This document shows positions 26,544-35,668 of a stretch of DNA of 64,000 bases, in pieces. The notes under the pieces were generated by a model. That model was not told the origin of the DNA, did not search any database, and was given only the letters and a program-made list of their open reading frames with translations. The DNA comes from Dictyobacter vulcani. GTDB taxonomy: Bacteria > Chloroflexota > Ktedonobacteria > Ktedonobacterales > Ktedonobacteraceae. Position numbers and translations under genes: made by a program. The stretch lies in NCBI RefSeq assembly GCF_008974265.1, contig NZ_BKZW01000005.1, positions 62,001 through 126,000 on the forward strand, written 5' to 3'. Position 1 is the first letter of the stretch. Every line of letters starts with the position of its first letter.

Positions 26544-28385
26544 CTATTTTTTTCCAGCCTTAGAAGGGCCAGGCGTTTTGTTTGTCGTTATGTGGCTATT
26601 GATATTTTTCCAGATGGTGACTGTATCAGTGTATTTGAGTATCTGGAAATTACTCTTGAGTGCTGTGTCTTTTTGCTCATAAAAATAGACTGGCACAAAG
26701 TTTTTGCAGGCACGCAATTGTTTGGTGATAGTGGCTGGCCAGCTATTACTCCATTTGGTCTCTACAAACCAATTATATTGACAAATATTGATCTTTGCTT
26801 TGCTATGGGTAATCTGGTAATTATTCAGGACTGCATCTGGGGCTTTGATTTTGTGCTGTGCATAAAGATACATACTATAGGACCAGGAGTCATTGATCAA
26901 GAATGTGTCTCCAGGTTTTGCTTGCTGGGCCAGATAGGTGGCGGGTTGGCGGATATCTGGCCAATTATTGTCCAGTTTGGGATATTGATAGACGCCCAGC
27001 ACGATCAGTCCTGCCAGGACTATCAGTGCCAGGAACTTGAGCAGGAACATGCGCTTCCAGAGCAAGGCACAGACTAATCCGATCAAGGGATATAGAAACA
27101 GGAAGCCAAAGCCGGCATTGCCATCCATATCGGCTGCGATACCAGTTAATCCATGATAGAGCGGAAATAAGACGCTGGCGATGAGTAGAAAGATCGTCAG
27201 TTTCTTTTTGCCGGCCAGCAAAAATCCCAGTGCCGCAATCACGCATGGGATACCAGTAAAGTAGGCCTGCGTCATAAGTAGCGCCAGGCGGGAGGTGCGT
27301 GGAGTCGCCACCGTGTTTGTCACGCTGCTCACCCAATCCCCAAATTGATATTGAAATGAGAGCAGGAAAGCTAAGAAGAGACCCGTGGCCAGGAAAAGGA
27401 AAAGAAAAATATCGGTGCGCCTCTTATCCTGTCGTACATAGGCCAGCACGCCCAGCAGAGGCAGCAGCATCAATGCGGCCAGATATTCAGTGATCACGGC
27501 CAGCGCAAAAGCGACGGCCGCAGCGCAGATCCAGAAGCGATGGGGATGGTTAGTGAGTTGTGACAGGCAGGCCAGGCTGATAGCCAGCAACGCTACCGCA
27601 GGAGACATAGAGACACCCAGATGTCCCAGAACCAGCATGGTACTATTCGCTACAAATGCCATGGCTGTAAAGCAAGCCACTCTGGCATCAAAGAGATTTC
27701 TAGTCGCACTATACAGGGCCACCAGGGTCACAAAGCCAAAGGCCATGGCCGTAAAGCGTACCAGTAGCAACCCTTTCAGCGTAAAGCCGAGTCCTGCCAG
27801 CAGTGGCCAGAGCAGCGAACCCGCGAACCAGGATAAATAGCCGTCCTGAATACCCTGTCCTTGCAAGGTACGTATCCCGGCCACAATATAGGTGGCTTCG
27901 TCCATACGAGGACCGCTTTGCCGTTGCAGGATAAACACACATTGGATGATGATATAGGCCAGCAGGGTTAGATAACCAAGGGTTATCCAATAGGTGTAGC
28001 GTACTGGTGCATCGCGTCCTGGTACCACTGCAGGTGTTTTGGCGGACTTCCGACTGGCTTTTTTGGGCTGCACCTCTGTTTTTGTCGAGGCTTCATGCGC
28101 GGCATCCGGACTGCTTTTGGGTTGTGTTCTGGGTGTAGAATGTCTGACCAGTTCGATGCCTGCCGTTGGTTGTACTTCCAGTGCTGGGGCAGGCGTGGGC
28201 GTTGGTGCTGGCCTGGCGACACTGGGAACGATGCTGGTATTCAGTTCTGAGAGAGCCGTGCGGTTCGTGGTTGGTTGGTTGACAGTGGGCACGGCAGTTG
28301 TATCCAGCGCAGAGAGAGCCGCGCGTGCTGGCTGTTCTGTGGCTGGTAGTGTATTGCAAGCAGAAACGATAGCAGTGTCCACCAT
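26544..28385 (-). CDS. GT-C family membrane glycosyltransferase (PMT/ArnT-like)
   Basis: A 613-residue protein: about 130 residues of disordered, Pro/Thr/Ala-rich N-terminus, about 11 membrane helices, then a 120-residue external domain. GPRMDEATYIV after helix 1 gives the acidic pair that in the ArnT/PMT/Alg family is the catalytic site in the first external loop. It would transfer a sugar from a lipid carrier to an outside acceptor. The N-terminus has a degenerate repeat (ALDTTAVPTV and ELNTSIVPSV). Start ATG 28385 has a weak ribosome binding site; the frame is open upstream to about 28560 with no start codon, and AGGGAGGAGG lies there, so the true start may be further up. Upstream partner of the GT2 gene in one operon. 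Confidence 0.75.
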   Translation of the reverse strand: MVDTAIVSACNTLPATEQPARAALSALDTTAVPTVNQPTTNRTALSELNTSIVPSVARPAPTPTPAPALEVQPTAGIELVRHSTPRTQPKSSPDAAHEASTKTEVQPKKASRKSAKTPAVVPGRDAPVRYTYWITLGYLTLLAYIIIQCVFILQRQSGPRMDEATYIVAGIRTLQGQGIQDGYLSWFAGSLLWPLLAGLGFTLKGLLLVRFTAMAFGFVTLVALYSATRNLFDARVACFTAMAFVANSTMLVLGHLGVSMSPAVALLAISLACLSQLTNHPHRFWICAAAVAFALAVITEYLAALMLLPLLGVLAYVRQDKRRTDIFLFLFLATGLFLAFLLSFQYQFGDWVSSVTNTVATPRTSRLALLMTQAYFTGIPCVIAALGFLLAGKKKLTIFLLIASVLFPLYHGLTGIAADMDGNAGFGFLFLYPLIGLVCALLWKRMFLLKFLALIVLAGLIVLGVYQYPKLDNNWPDIRQPATYLAQQAKPGDTFLINDSWSYSMYLYAQHKIKAPDAVLNNYQITHSKAKINICQYNWFVETKWSNSWPATITKQLRACKNFVPVYFYEQKDTALKSNFQILKYTDTVTIWKNINSHITTNKTPGPSKAGKK

Positions 28386-28852
28386 GGTAATGGGATGTGG
28401 ATGCTCGTCTGGTTGCTGTTTTTGCTCAGATATGGCTAGCCCTTCTGGCGTTTTTGTCTCTATGCTATCTATGCCAGGGTATCTTGTCGTGGTGTTGGTA
28501 ACGAGAGCGATGCCTCCTCCCTGGCTGGCTCGGAAGCAGCGTTCTTCTGCTGAAAACGTACTTTAGAAGATTTAAATGGCATGAATTCTCTGAGTCCCTT
28601 CAACATTCCACTAAAAATAGGAATGTATCTATTCAGCAGTGGGAAAACACCTGGACTATAAAATATGTATAATTCCTTCTGCCATTTCCATTATAACCAC
28701 ATTGTTGAGCAGTGGGAATTTTTTTGGTCAATAGTTATACTATTTGGTTATTTGCCTGTCATTCAACATGATGGGAAAATCAGCACAGCTCTCTATATGT
28801 AACAGGCCCTTTGATCATAAAACAATCAAAGGGCCTGCCGGGATGGATATGA
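28386..28852. other. intergenic region upstream of the glycosyltransferase operon
   Basis: The first 175 bases continue the GT-C frame without a usual start codon. The rest is AT-rich, without a convincing gene, and ends with the serA terminator hairpin. Confidence 0.45.
28803..28837 (-). terminator. hairpin downstream of serA
   Basis: CAGGCCCTTTGAT (28803-28815) pairs perfectly with ATCAAAGGGCCTG (28825-28837), 9-base loop, 15 bases past the serA stop. No T-run, so strength is uncertain. Confidence 0.55.
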
Positions 28853-30562
28853 TTAGAGATTGACCATTTTGACGCCGTAGATGGTGCCGGTCTGGTTGAC
28901 TTCGTCGAGGGCCCATTGGGGAATGGGGTTGTCGACGGAGATCACCATGAGCGCGGACTCCGAGGGGCGTCCGGTGTCATAGAAACGGGCTTTGCGTACG
29001 CTGGGGCCAACGTCCATGTGCCGGATATTGACTTTCGCTTTGCCCAGGACGGTGCCGACGAGGCCGATCATGCCGGGTTGGTCGATGTTGCGGCAGATGA
29101 GAATGGGGCCTTCGGGCACAAACTCGGTCCAGTAGGGTCCGACCTGTACGATGCGGGGCTCGTCGTGCATGACGGTGCCACTGATGACATTGACGTAGTT
29201 ATCCTGGTTGGCAGTACTGCCAGTGCTCTCGCTGCTGACGCGTACAGTGACCTGGTTGGCGAATTCGGCCGGTGTGGTCGATTTCTGCTCAACAATCTCG
29301 ATACCCCATTCCCTGGCCAGGACCTGGGCGTTGATCATGTTGACATGGGCGTCGGAGACCGATTCGAGTAAACCTTTGACCAGGGCGGCCTGCAGTGGAC
29401 GCAGGTCATAGCTGGCGATTTCACCACTATAGGTCAGCTCGATTTTGCGCAGTGGCTCCGGCTGCAACTGGGTATAGAGCCGACCGATTTTCTCGATCAG
29501 GACCATATAGGGCTGCAGGATTTTGAGTGTTTCGGGCAGGATCAGTGGTGCGTTGACGGCCGCGCGTGGGAAGCCGCCATTCAGGACTGACACGATCTGC
29601 TCTGCGACATCGGTGGCGACTCCGACCTGTGCTTCCTCGGTGGAGGCTCCCAGGTGTGGGGTGGCGATGATGCGTTCATGGGCGACAAGCTGTTTTAAGA
29701 GCGCGTTGTCTCGGATTGGCTCCTGGCTAAAGACATCCAGGGCTGCGCCAGCGACATGGTTCTCATTGAGAGCCTTCAGCAGTGCCTCTTCATCGATCAG
29801 TCCACCACGAGCGCAGTTGATCAGGCGCGCGCCGGGCTTCATTATACTCAGTTCTTTTTCGCCGATCAGCCCACGGGTACCATTGGGTCCGCTGGTCAGT
29901 GAGGTATGCAGCGTAATAAAATCAGCCTGCTTCAGCACATCTTCCAGACTGAGCATGGTGACATTGGATTTGCGGGCCTGTTCAGCGGAGACAAAAGGAT
30001 CAAAGGCAATGATCTGCATTTCCAGTCCCTGTGCCCGTCTGGCTACGGCCATACCTACTTTGCCCAGGCCGATGACGCCCAGTGTTTTATTGCGTACCTC
30101 GATACCCAGAAAGCGGCTCTTTTCCCACTTCCCGGCTTTCATGCTGGCATCGGCGCCTGGAACATGGCGGGCCAGTGCCATCAGCATGGCAATGGTATGT
30201 TCTGCCGCGGCCATAATATTGCCGGTGGGAGAGTTGACGACGATAATACCCTGGCGCGTGGCGGCTGCGGTATCGATATTATCGACGCCCACACCAGCGC
30301 GGCCAACGATTTTCAGATTATGTGCCGCGCTTAAAATATCGCCGGTCACCTGTGTCTCACTGCGTACGACCAGTGCGCTATAGTCACCAATGATCGCTTT
30401 TAACTGCTCCGGTTTCAGTCCAGGTCGCTCATCAATCTGGGCTGCCGGCAGTTGCTCACGCAGAAAGTCAACGCCTTCGCGTGCGATACGATCAGTAATC
30501 AGGATCTTCACAGGACCTGTCTGTCCTTGTAGTTTTTCGACCTCGTCACGTACTTCTGCCAT
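28853..30562 (-). CDS. serA: D-3-phosphoglycerate dehydrogenase
   Basis: First enzyme of serine synthesis: 3-phosphoglycerate + NAD to 3-phosphohydroxypyruvate. A 569-residue long-form enzyme. NAD motif GVIGLGKVGMAVARRAQG, catalytic Arg in NCARGGLIDEEAL, Glu region DVFSQEP and catalytic His in TPHLGASTEEAQ. After about residue 320 comes the intervening ASB domain, then a C-terminal ACT domain (NIDQPGMIGLVGTVLGKAKV) that binds serine for feedback control. I start at ATG 30562; the open frame reaches TTG 30613 but that overlaps the end of the aminotransferase gene. Same operon as the upstream class V aminotransferase. Confidence 0.92.
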   Translation of the reverse strand: MAEVRDEVEKLQGQTGPVKILITDRIAREGVDFLREQLPAAQIDERPGLKPEQLKAIIGDYSALVVRSETQVTGDILSAAHNLKIVGRAGVGVDNIDTAAATRQGIIVVNSPTGNIMAAAEHTIAMLMALARHVPGADASMKAGKWEKSRFLGIEVRNKTLGVIGLGKVGMAVARRAQGLEMQIIAFDPFVSAEQARKSNVTMLSLEDVLKQADFITLHTSLTSGPNGTRGLIGEKELSIMKPGARLINCARGGLIDEEALLKALNENHVAGAALDVFSQEPIRDNALLKQLVAHERIIATPHLGASTEEAQVGVATDVAEQIVSVLNGGFPRAAVNAPLILPETLKILQPYMVLIEKIGRLYTQLQPEPLRKIELTYSGEIASYDLRPLQAALVKGLLESVSDAHVNMINAQVLAREWGIEIVEQKSTTPAEFANQVTVRVSSESTGSTANQDNYVNVISGTVMHDEPRIVQVGPYWTEFVPEGPILICRNIDQPGMIGLVGTVLGKAKVNIRHMDVGPSVRKARFYDTGRPSESALMVISVDNPIPQWALDEVNQTGTIYGVKMVNL

Positions 30563-30596
30563 GGATTTTGCTCTCTTTCTCGCTGTATGGGCTGGC

Positions 30597-31758
30597 TTAT
30601 CCCCGGTAGCCAAGCTCTTTCAGGTGGCGCTCGACGGCATCCAATGTCTGCTCCAGATCGCTGTCCGTGAAGTATCCCAGGTGTCCGATGCGGAACATCT
30701 TGCCCTTCATGTGATCCTGTCCGTCGGCCAGCACGATATTGTCGCCTTCACGCAGTTTTTTCAATAGCGCTTTGGTTTCAATACCTTCAGGAGCCTAATG
30801 GCGGTGACGGTATTGGAGGCATATCTGACATCGGTGGCCAGCAGATGGAGTCCCATGGCCTGAACACGGTCACGCACATACTCACCAGCTTTTTTGTGGC
30901 GTGCGAAGATCGCCTCACGACCCTCGTCCAACATCATTTCCAGGGCTACATCTAGCGCATAGAACAAAGAGACTGGAGGGGTGGTTGGATGCTGCCAGCT
31001 GGCGTCTAACTGCTTACGCGTTGAGGTCCAGTCCCAGTAGAAGCGGGGAAGTTTCGCGTTTTTATGTGCCTGCCACGCGCGCTCGCTGGCGGCAATCATC
31101 ATGATACCAGGAGGAATCATCCAACCTTTTTGTGAACCTGTAAAGACCACATCCAGGTCCCAGAGATCCATTTCTAAGGGCAGGCTACTCAGTGAACTGA
31201 CCGCATCTACCACCACCAGTGCCTCAGGACTTACCGTGCGCACGATGGAGGCCAGGGTGCGAATGTTATTGGTAACGCCGGTTGAGGTCTCGTTGTGCGT
31301 CATCAGCACACCCTTGTAAGGAGTCAGTTCTTTGAGCCGCGCTTCCACGATAGCAGGATCAGCGGCCTCGCCCCAGGAAAACTCGATGCGCGAGACCTTT
31401 AAGCCATAGGCCTCAGCGATTTTAGCCAGTCGAGTACCAAAATTTCCAATAATAATCGAGACGACATGATCACCAGGCGAAAAGACATTCACCACGGCAC
31501 ATTCCTGTCCACCTGTACCGGAGGCTGGATAGGTCAAAACCGGGAAGCTGTCTGGAAAAAATATTGCAAACGCGGGGTCACTCGCTTCATCAGTGCAGAA
31601 AATTCGGGGCCACGATGATTGATCATCGGAGCCGCCTGAGCATCCAGCACTTCTTGTGGTACAGGAGTTGGCCCGGGCACGCGTAAGTTTTGTGGGGGGA
31701 TCGGAGTTCGTGCTTCTACCTGAGGTACTGGTATTGCCTTATGTTCCTTCGTGGTCAT
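30597..31758 (-). pseudogene. class V aminotransferase (serine/alanine-glyoxylate type), interrupted by two frame changes
   Basis: Three frame segments make one complete protein. Segment 1 (31758-31534) starts MTTKEHKAIPVPQ and has RVPGPTPVPQEVL and INHRGPEFSALM. Segment 2 (about 31537-30785) has SGTGGQECAVVNVF, VDAVSSLSSLPLEMD and the PLP-lysine motif FTGSQKGWMIPPG. Segment 3 (to TAA 30597) reads ETKALLKKLREGDN, GKMFRIGHLGY and ends HLKELGYRG. The breaks are at a T6 run (about 31550; one more T restores YFFPDSFPVLTYPASG) and at about 30795 (one more C restores RLPEGIETK). Next to serA, this enzyme type probably aminates phosphohydroxypyruvate or uses serine/glyoxylate. The pattern suggests assembly indels, not decay. 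ATG 31758 has GGAG upstream. Confidence 0.85.
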
Positions 31759-31841
31759 TGCTGCTATTACTCCATCTCTATCTTGATGAATACCAACGTT
31801 ACATTATACCAATGGCATTCAGTGCGTCATTGCAATGACAT

Positions 31842-31871
31842 GCGGCGGCTAACTGCACTGTTATCCGCCGC
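31842..31871. repeat. GC-rich hairpin between the serine operon and pyk
   Basis: GCGGCGGCTAA (31842-31852) pairs with TTATCCGCCGC (31861-31871), one mismatch, 8-base loop. Between divergent genes; function unknown. Confidence 0.45.
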
Positions 31872-32092
31872 GGTCCTTAAGGGATATTCTTTTCAGAGTA
31901 TAGCATATATGCTTGAAAGCCGGGTAGACAAAATCCTTAAACATATAAATAAACGCTACGTATTGCGGCCTCTATTTTGACAATGCTACAATTGCTGTAC
32001 GATGGCTGGTAATTATCAGGCAACCGTAGTCATCAGTCCAAAGAGGAGGCAAGTAAAGCCTTGAAGTATTTTATTAGATGAGGAACAAGTAT

Positions 32093-33535
32093 ATGCGACG
32101 CACCAAAATAGTCTGCACCATCGGACCCGCGACCAATAGTGACGAACAGCTTGAGAAGCTGATGCTTGCAGGAATGAACGTGGCCCGCTTAAATTTCTCA
32201 CATGGTACGCAGGAAGGCCATGCGAAGGTCATAGCAAGTATTCGTGCTATCTCGAAGCGCCTGAATGTTCCGGTTGCTATCTTGCAAGATCTCCAGGGAC
32301 CGAAAATTCGCACAGGACTCCTCGAAGGGGGGCAACCCGTGCGGCTGGTCGATGGGGCTCAGATTGCGATTACGTCGCGTGATATTGTGGGGACCGCTGA
32401 GTGTGTGGCGACGACCTATCAACAGTTACCGCAGGATGTCAAAGTTGGTGATCGCATTTTGCTCGATGATGGACTACTTGAGTTACGTGTGATTGGCAAA
32501 GATGCGACCGACGTGCGTTGCGAAGTTGTACATGGTGGTCTTTTAAAAGAGCATAAGGGTATTAACCTGCCAGGAGTTGCGGTTAGTGCTCCTTCTTTGA
32601 CCCAGAAGGATTTAGAGGATTTAAAATTTGGTGTGCGACAGGGAGTGGATTATGTCGCGCTGAGTTTTGTGCGTAAGCCCGAAGATATTCTGGCAACCCG
32701 ACAGCAAATTGAAGCTATTCAGGCTGAATTTGAATTAGATTGCTCCAATGGTCCCATTCCTTTGATTGCTAAATTGGAGAAGCCTGAGGCTGTGAAGCGG
32801 CTCGATGAGATCTTACGGGTCACCGATGGCGTGATGGTTGCGCGTGGTGATCTGGGTGTGGAGATGGCTCCCGAGACTGTGCCGCTGATCCAGAAACATA
32901 TAATTGCTCGCTGTAATGATCTTGGTTTGCCAGTGATTACCGCCACGCAGATGCTTGAATCGATGATTACCAATCCAAGGCCGACACGTGCCGAAGCTAG
33001 CGATGTCGCTAATGCTATTTTGGATGGAACCGATGCTGTGATGTTAAGCGCCGAGACCGCTGCGGGTGCGTATCCGATTGATGCCGTGAAGATGATGGAC
33101 CGTATTGCTCGCCAGACTGAGAGTGAGGGCCTGACAAACTATCAACGTCATGCGCCGTTGCTGACACAGGATCGCGCAGTCTGCCATGCGGCCAAGGCCC
33201 TGGCTGAAGAGGCCAGCGTCAGATATATTACGGTCTTCACCAGAAGTGGCGCCTCAGCTCAGTTAATCTCGAAAGATCGTCCGCGCACACCAGTGATGGC
33301 CTATACTCCTTCTGAAAGTGTCTATCATCGCCTATGTCTCTGGTGGGGTGTCTGGCCGCACATCATTCCACTCACCGGCTCAACGGAAGAGCTGATTGAT
33401 ATCGTCGAAAAGAAATTGCAGGCAGAACACGAAATCCAGGAAGGCGATAGCATCGTCATCATGGGTGGCATGCCCGTCGCCAGTCGCATGCGCACCAATT
33501 TTGTACGCCTGCACCATATCGGCGAACAACCGTAG
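32093..33535 (+). CDS. pyk: pyruvate kinase
   Basis: Converts phosphoenolpyruvate and ADP to pyruvate and ATP. A 480-residue enzyme with the usual A/B/C domains: RTKIVCTIGPAT and RLNFSHGTQEGH at the N-terminus, IAKLEKPEAVKRLDEIL (catalytic Lys region), VMVARGDLGVEM, ATQMLESMITNPRPTRAE and DAVMLSAETAAGAYP. No extra C-terminal phosphohistidine-like domain. Start at ATG 32093 (MRRTKIV), with GAGGA nine bases upstream; ATG 32078 is in frame but lacks a ribosome binding site. Followed by repeats and terminator hairpins. Confidence 0.95.
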   Translation: MRRTKIVCTIGPATNSDEQLEKLMLAGMNVARLNFSHGTQEGHAKVIASIRAISKRLNVPVAILQDLQGPKIRTGLLEGGQPVRLVDGAQIAITSRDIVGTAECVATTYQQLPQDVKVGDRILLDDGLLELRVIGKDATDVRCEVVHGGLLKEHKGINLPGVAVSAPSLTQKDLEDLKFGVRQGVDYVALSFVRKPEDILATRQQIEAIQAEFELDCSNGPIPLIAKLEKPEAVKRLDEILRVTDGVMVARGDLGVEMAPETVPLIQKHIIARCNDLGLPVITATQMLESMITNPRPTRAEASDVANAILDGTDAVMLSAETAAGAYPIDAVKMMDRIARQTESEGLTNYQRHAPLLTQDRAVCHAAKALAEEASVRYITVFTRSGASAQLISKDRPRTPVMAYTPSESVYHRLCLWWGVWPHIIPLTGSTEELIDIVEKKLQAEHEIQEGDSIVIMGGMPVASRMRTNFVRLHHIGEQP

Positions 33536-33615
33536 ATTCGAGGCTTGCCCTCGATTGTGATGGCTAAAAACCAGCCACAATCCGTAGGTTCGAGGCTTGC
33601 CCTCGATTGTGACGG
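33532..33615. repeat. tandem pair of GTAGGTTCG-type repeats
   Basis: Two direct copies, starting at 33532 (GTAGATTCGAGG...) and 33583 (GTAGGTTCGAGG...), each about 32 bases ending CGATTGTGA-GGC. Each folds as TCGAGG/CCTCGA. The first begins within the pyk stop region. Between them GTGATGGCT and AGCCACAATC allow a second hairpin. Confidence 0.75.
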
Positions 33616-33635
33616 CGCGTATATAGCGGGGAGGT

Positions 33636-33662
33636 GCAGGAGGGGCGTCGAGCCCCTCCTGC
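33636..33662. terminator. GC-rich hairpin after pyk
   Basis: GCAGGAGGGGC (33636-33646) and GCCCCTCCTGC (33652-33662) pair perfectly around GTCGA. No T-run of its own; lies upstream of the terminator at 33700. Confidence 0.55.
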
Positions 33663-33699
33663 CGGGGTTCGGGGTGTCCCCGATCATCTCTCCCCCTCC

Positions 33700-33729
33700 C
33701 TCCCGCCGCAGGCGGGAGAGCTTTTTTTA
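33700..33729 (+). terminator. intrinsic terminator
   Basis: CTCCCGCC (33700-33707) pairs with GGCGGGAG (33711-33718), then AGC and seven T residues. Probably ends pyk transcription. Confidence 0.8.
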
Positions 33730-33930
33730 TATCTTCTTTAAAAGTGAAAAATCATAGGGCCCAACCTACGAGGGAGGATGGTTGGCCGTGTCCATGAACA
33801 TTGACATTTTAGCTGCTGCGTGCTATTCTAATCAAGCCGTAATTTAGGGGCACTTTTAGTGCTATGTAAAACGTGGCGCTGCTGAAAATACAGCCCCCTT
33901 TGTGTGGGGCAGAGGTGGAAATAACAAAGC

Positions 33931-34240
33931 ATGACTGTCAAAATTCGCTTAAAACGTACGGGGATGAAGAAAGCCCCTAGCTATCGTGTTGTAGTGGCTG
34001 ATGCACGTTCTCCTCGTGATGGCCGCATTATCGAAAATATCGGTTGGTATAACCCACGCGTCGAGCCTTCCGCCATCAATATCAATGAGGAAAAAGCTCT
34101 CGGTTGGTTAAAAAAATGGTGCGCAACCTACAGAGTCCGTTACTCTGCTCCTCAAGCGCGCCGGCATTCTGGACCGTTTCACTCAGGAGAAAGCTGCAGC
34201 CAAAGCTGCTACTGCTGAGCAGGCATCGAAAAAGGCTTAG
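33931..34240 (+). pseudogene. rpsP: 30S ribosomal protein S16, one frame change in an A7 run
   Basis: Starts MTVKIRLKRTGMKKAPSYRV and contains VVADARSPRDGRIIENIGWY, unmistakable bS16. At GGTTGGTTAAAAAAATGG (about 34103-34120) the frame goes wrong. Reading the run as six A residues restores WLKNGAQPTESVTLLLKRAG and the tail TAEQASKKA, ending at TAG 34238-34240. S16 is a core ribosomal protein, so a real null gene is very unlikely unless another copy exists; an assembly error in the homopolymer is the simplest explanation. Order rpsP-khpA-rimM is the conserved bacterial arrangement. Confidence 0.9.
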
Positions 34241-34265
34241 TTGTATCTGCAGTAAGGATACTATT

Positions 34266-34496
34266 ATGCGGAAATTGATTGAGTATATCGCTCAGTCACT
34301 GGTAGACGACCCCTCGGCCGTCGAGGTGCGTGAAGTTCGCAATGACCGCAATGCGCTCGTGTTAGAACTCCATGTGGGGGCTGATGACTTTGGTAAAGTG
34401 ATTGGTCGCCAGGGGCGTGTTGCAAAGGCCATGCGCACATTAATGCGCGCAGGCGGAACACGTGAAGGTCGTCATACCTCGCTAGAGATTCAATAA
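34266..34496 (+). CDS. khpA: KH-domain RNA-binding protein KhpA
   Basis: A 76-residue protein that is essentially one KH domain, with the nucleic-acid-binding GxxG loop in VIGRQGRVAKAM and the start MRKLIEYIAQSLVDDP typical of KhpA (YlqC). KhpA binds RNA, often with KhpB, and influences cell envelope growth in Gram-positives. AAGGA lies nine bases before ATG 34266. It sits between rpsP and rimM, the standard order. Confidence 0.92.
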   Translation: MRKLIEYIAQSLVDDPSAVEVREVRNDRNALVLELHVGADDFGKVIGRQGRVAKAMRTLMRAGGTREGRHTSLEIQ

Positions 34497-34620
34497 AGTT
34501 AAGTGTGTACCAGCTCGCAGCGCAAGCCACTCTGCCCAGCACATCTCTGGCCCCTGGGCTAGTTGTATCGTGTTGGTGTTCGTTCTCCAGGCTGGTCAGG
34601 CAGAAAAAGAGCTAAGTACC

Positions 34621-35211
34621 ATGAAAAACACGACAGAATGGGCTACTATCGGCAATATAGTGGCCCCTTTTGGTATCCGGGGTGAGGTTAAAGTTTTCCC
34701 CCTGAGTGATATCCCCAATCGCTTTGTCAAACTCAAAGCGATCTATCTTGCACCCGATTATACACGCTATGCGATTGAAAGCGTGCGCCCTCATAAAGGG
34801 GATTTGCTGCTGATCAAATTCAAGAGCATAGATGACGCCAATGCGGCCGAGAAATTGCGCGGGCGCGCGATTGTGGTCCCCTTGAAGAGCTTTCTACGCT
34901 CCCTCCCGATGCTTATTATCAGCATGACATCATGGGTCTGCAAGTGTTGCGCATGAATGGACAGGAAGTTGGTACCATTACCGATATCTGGACCACCGGT
35001 GTAATGACGTCTACGTGCTCAAAGGTCCACAGGGTCAGCAATTTCTTATCCCAGCCATAAAAGAGGTCATCAAACAGATTGACCTGATCCGACGAGTGAT
35101 GTATATTGATCCTATGAGGGTTTGTTGGATGATGATGCGGTCATGGATGACCCAAATCAGGAAGATTCTGAAGAAGTAGAGACACATATCCCAGGTAGCG
35201 GTGGCGAGTGA
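34621..35211 (+). pseudogene. rimM: ribosome maturation factor RimM, three single-base frame losses
   Basis: Starts MKNTTEWATIGNIVAPFGIR and GEVKVFPLSDIPNRF, the RimM N-terminal beta-barrel; it binds S19 during 30S assembly. The frame is lost after GRAIVVPL (about 34885). Adding one G restores LEELSTLPPDAYYQHDIMG. A second missing base (near 35005) restores WTTGVNDVYVLKG, the PRC-barrel signature, and a third (near 35116) restores MRGLLDDDAVMDDP. The restored protein ends HIPGSGGE with TGA 35209-35211. Three losses within 240 bases in a conserved gene beside a damaged rpsP argue for poor local sequence. The trmD-rplS genes that usually follow are absent. Confidence 0.85.
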
Positions 35212-35213
35212 GG

Positions 35214-35302
35214 GGCTAAACGCCAGGGACCAATGCGTGGCAATTGGAGATTGCGGTCCAAGAAATCAGCAGCCGATTGCCACAGACCGCAGGCGCTTAG
35301 CC
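35214..35302. other. possible structured RNA or repeat with pseudoknot-like pairing
   Basis: Outer arms GGCTAAACGCC (35214-35224) and GGCGCTTAGCC (35292-35302) enclose two interleaved pairings: TGGCAATTGG (35238-35247) with CCGATTGCCA (35273-35282), and TGCGGTC (35252-35258) with GACCGCA (35285-35291). The order A-B-C-B'-C'-A' is that of an H-type pseudoknot in a closing stem. It begins three bases after the rimM stop. No known RNA family recognised. Confidence 0.35.
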
Positions 35303-35437
35303 AGTGTCCTGAAAGACATGATTATGGATGAAACCAGCTTGTGTATTGATCCGTGTCATAATTGGTACTGAGTGTTTTCAACTGTTGTTGCGTCGATTGT
35401 CAAGCACGCCGCAGTATATTTGTAGGGGAGGAGTCTC

Positions 35438-35668
35438 ATGCCTGACCATATCCCGACTCTTGCTGATGTTTGTAGCGCAATTGCCGAAGGACATCTTATC
35501 GCCGCCTCCGACGGCTCTACGTATCATGTAAGTGCATTTCAACTGCGTCGCCACTTTAATAAACGTCAAAGTTTTCCCACTATTTCATTCCTGGACGACA
35601 TGTTCGCACCCACGTATCCCGACGGATCCGATGAAAATCAGCTAGATTACTATAGCTATGGCCACTAA
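35438..35668 (+). CDS. small protein of unknown function
   Basis: A 76-residue protein, MPDHIPTLADVCSAIAEGHL then ASDGSTYHVSAFQLRRHFNK, ending in an acidic, Tyr-rich tail. A very strong ribosome binding site (GGGGAGGAG) precedes ATG 35438, which is the main reason for calling it. No membrane segment or signal. Not recognised; no close context. Confidence 0.6.
   Translation: MPDHIPTLADVCSAIAEGHLIAASDGSTYHVSAFQLRRHFNKRQSFPTISFLDDMFAPTYPDGSDENQLDYYSYGH

Noticed and set aside
28039..28566. 175-codon plus-strand open frame opposite the GT-C gene
   Set aside because: It is the shadow of the low-complexity Pro/Thr/Ala-rich coding region on the other strand and has no start signal.
33532..33615. 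Attachment-site duplication of an integrated element
   Set aside because: The two direct copies are only 51 bases apart and belong to a dispersed repeat family; no integrase nearby.
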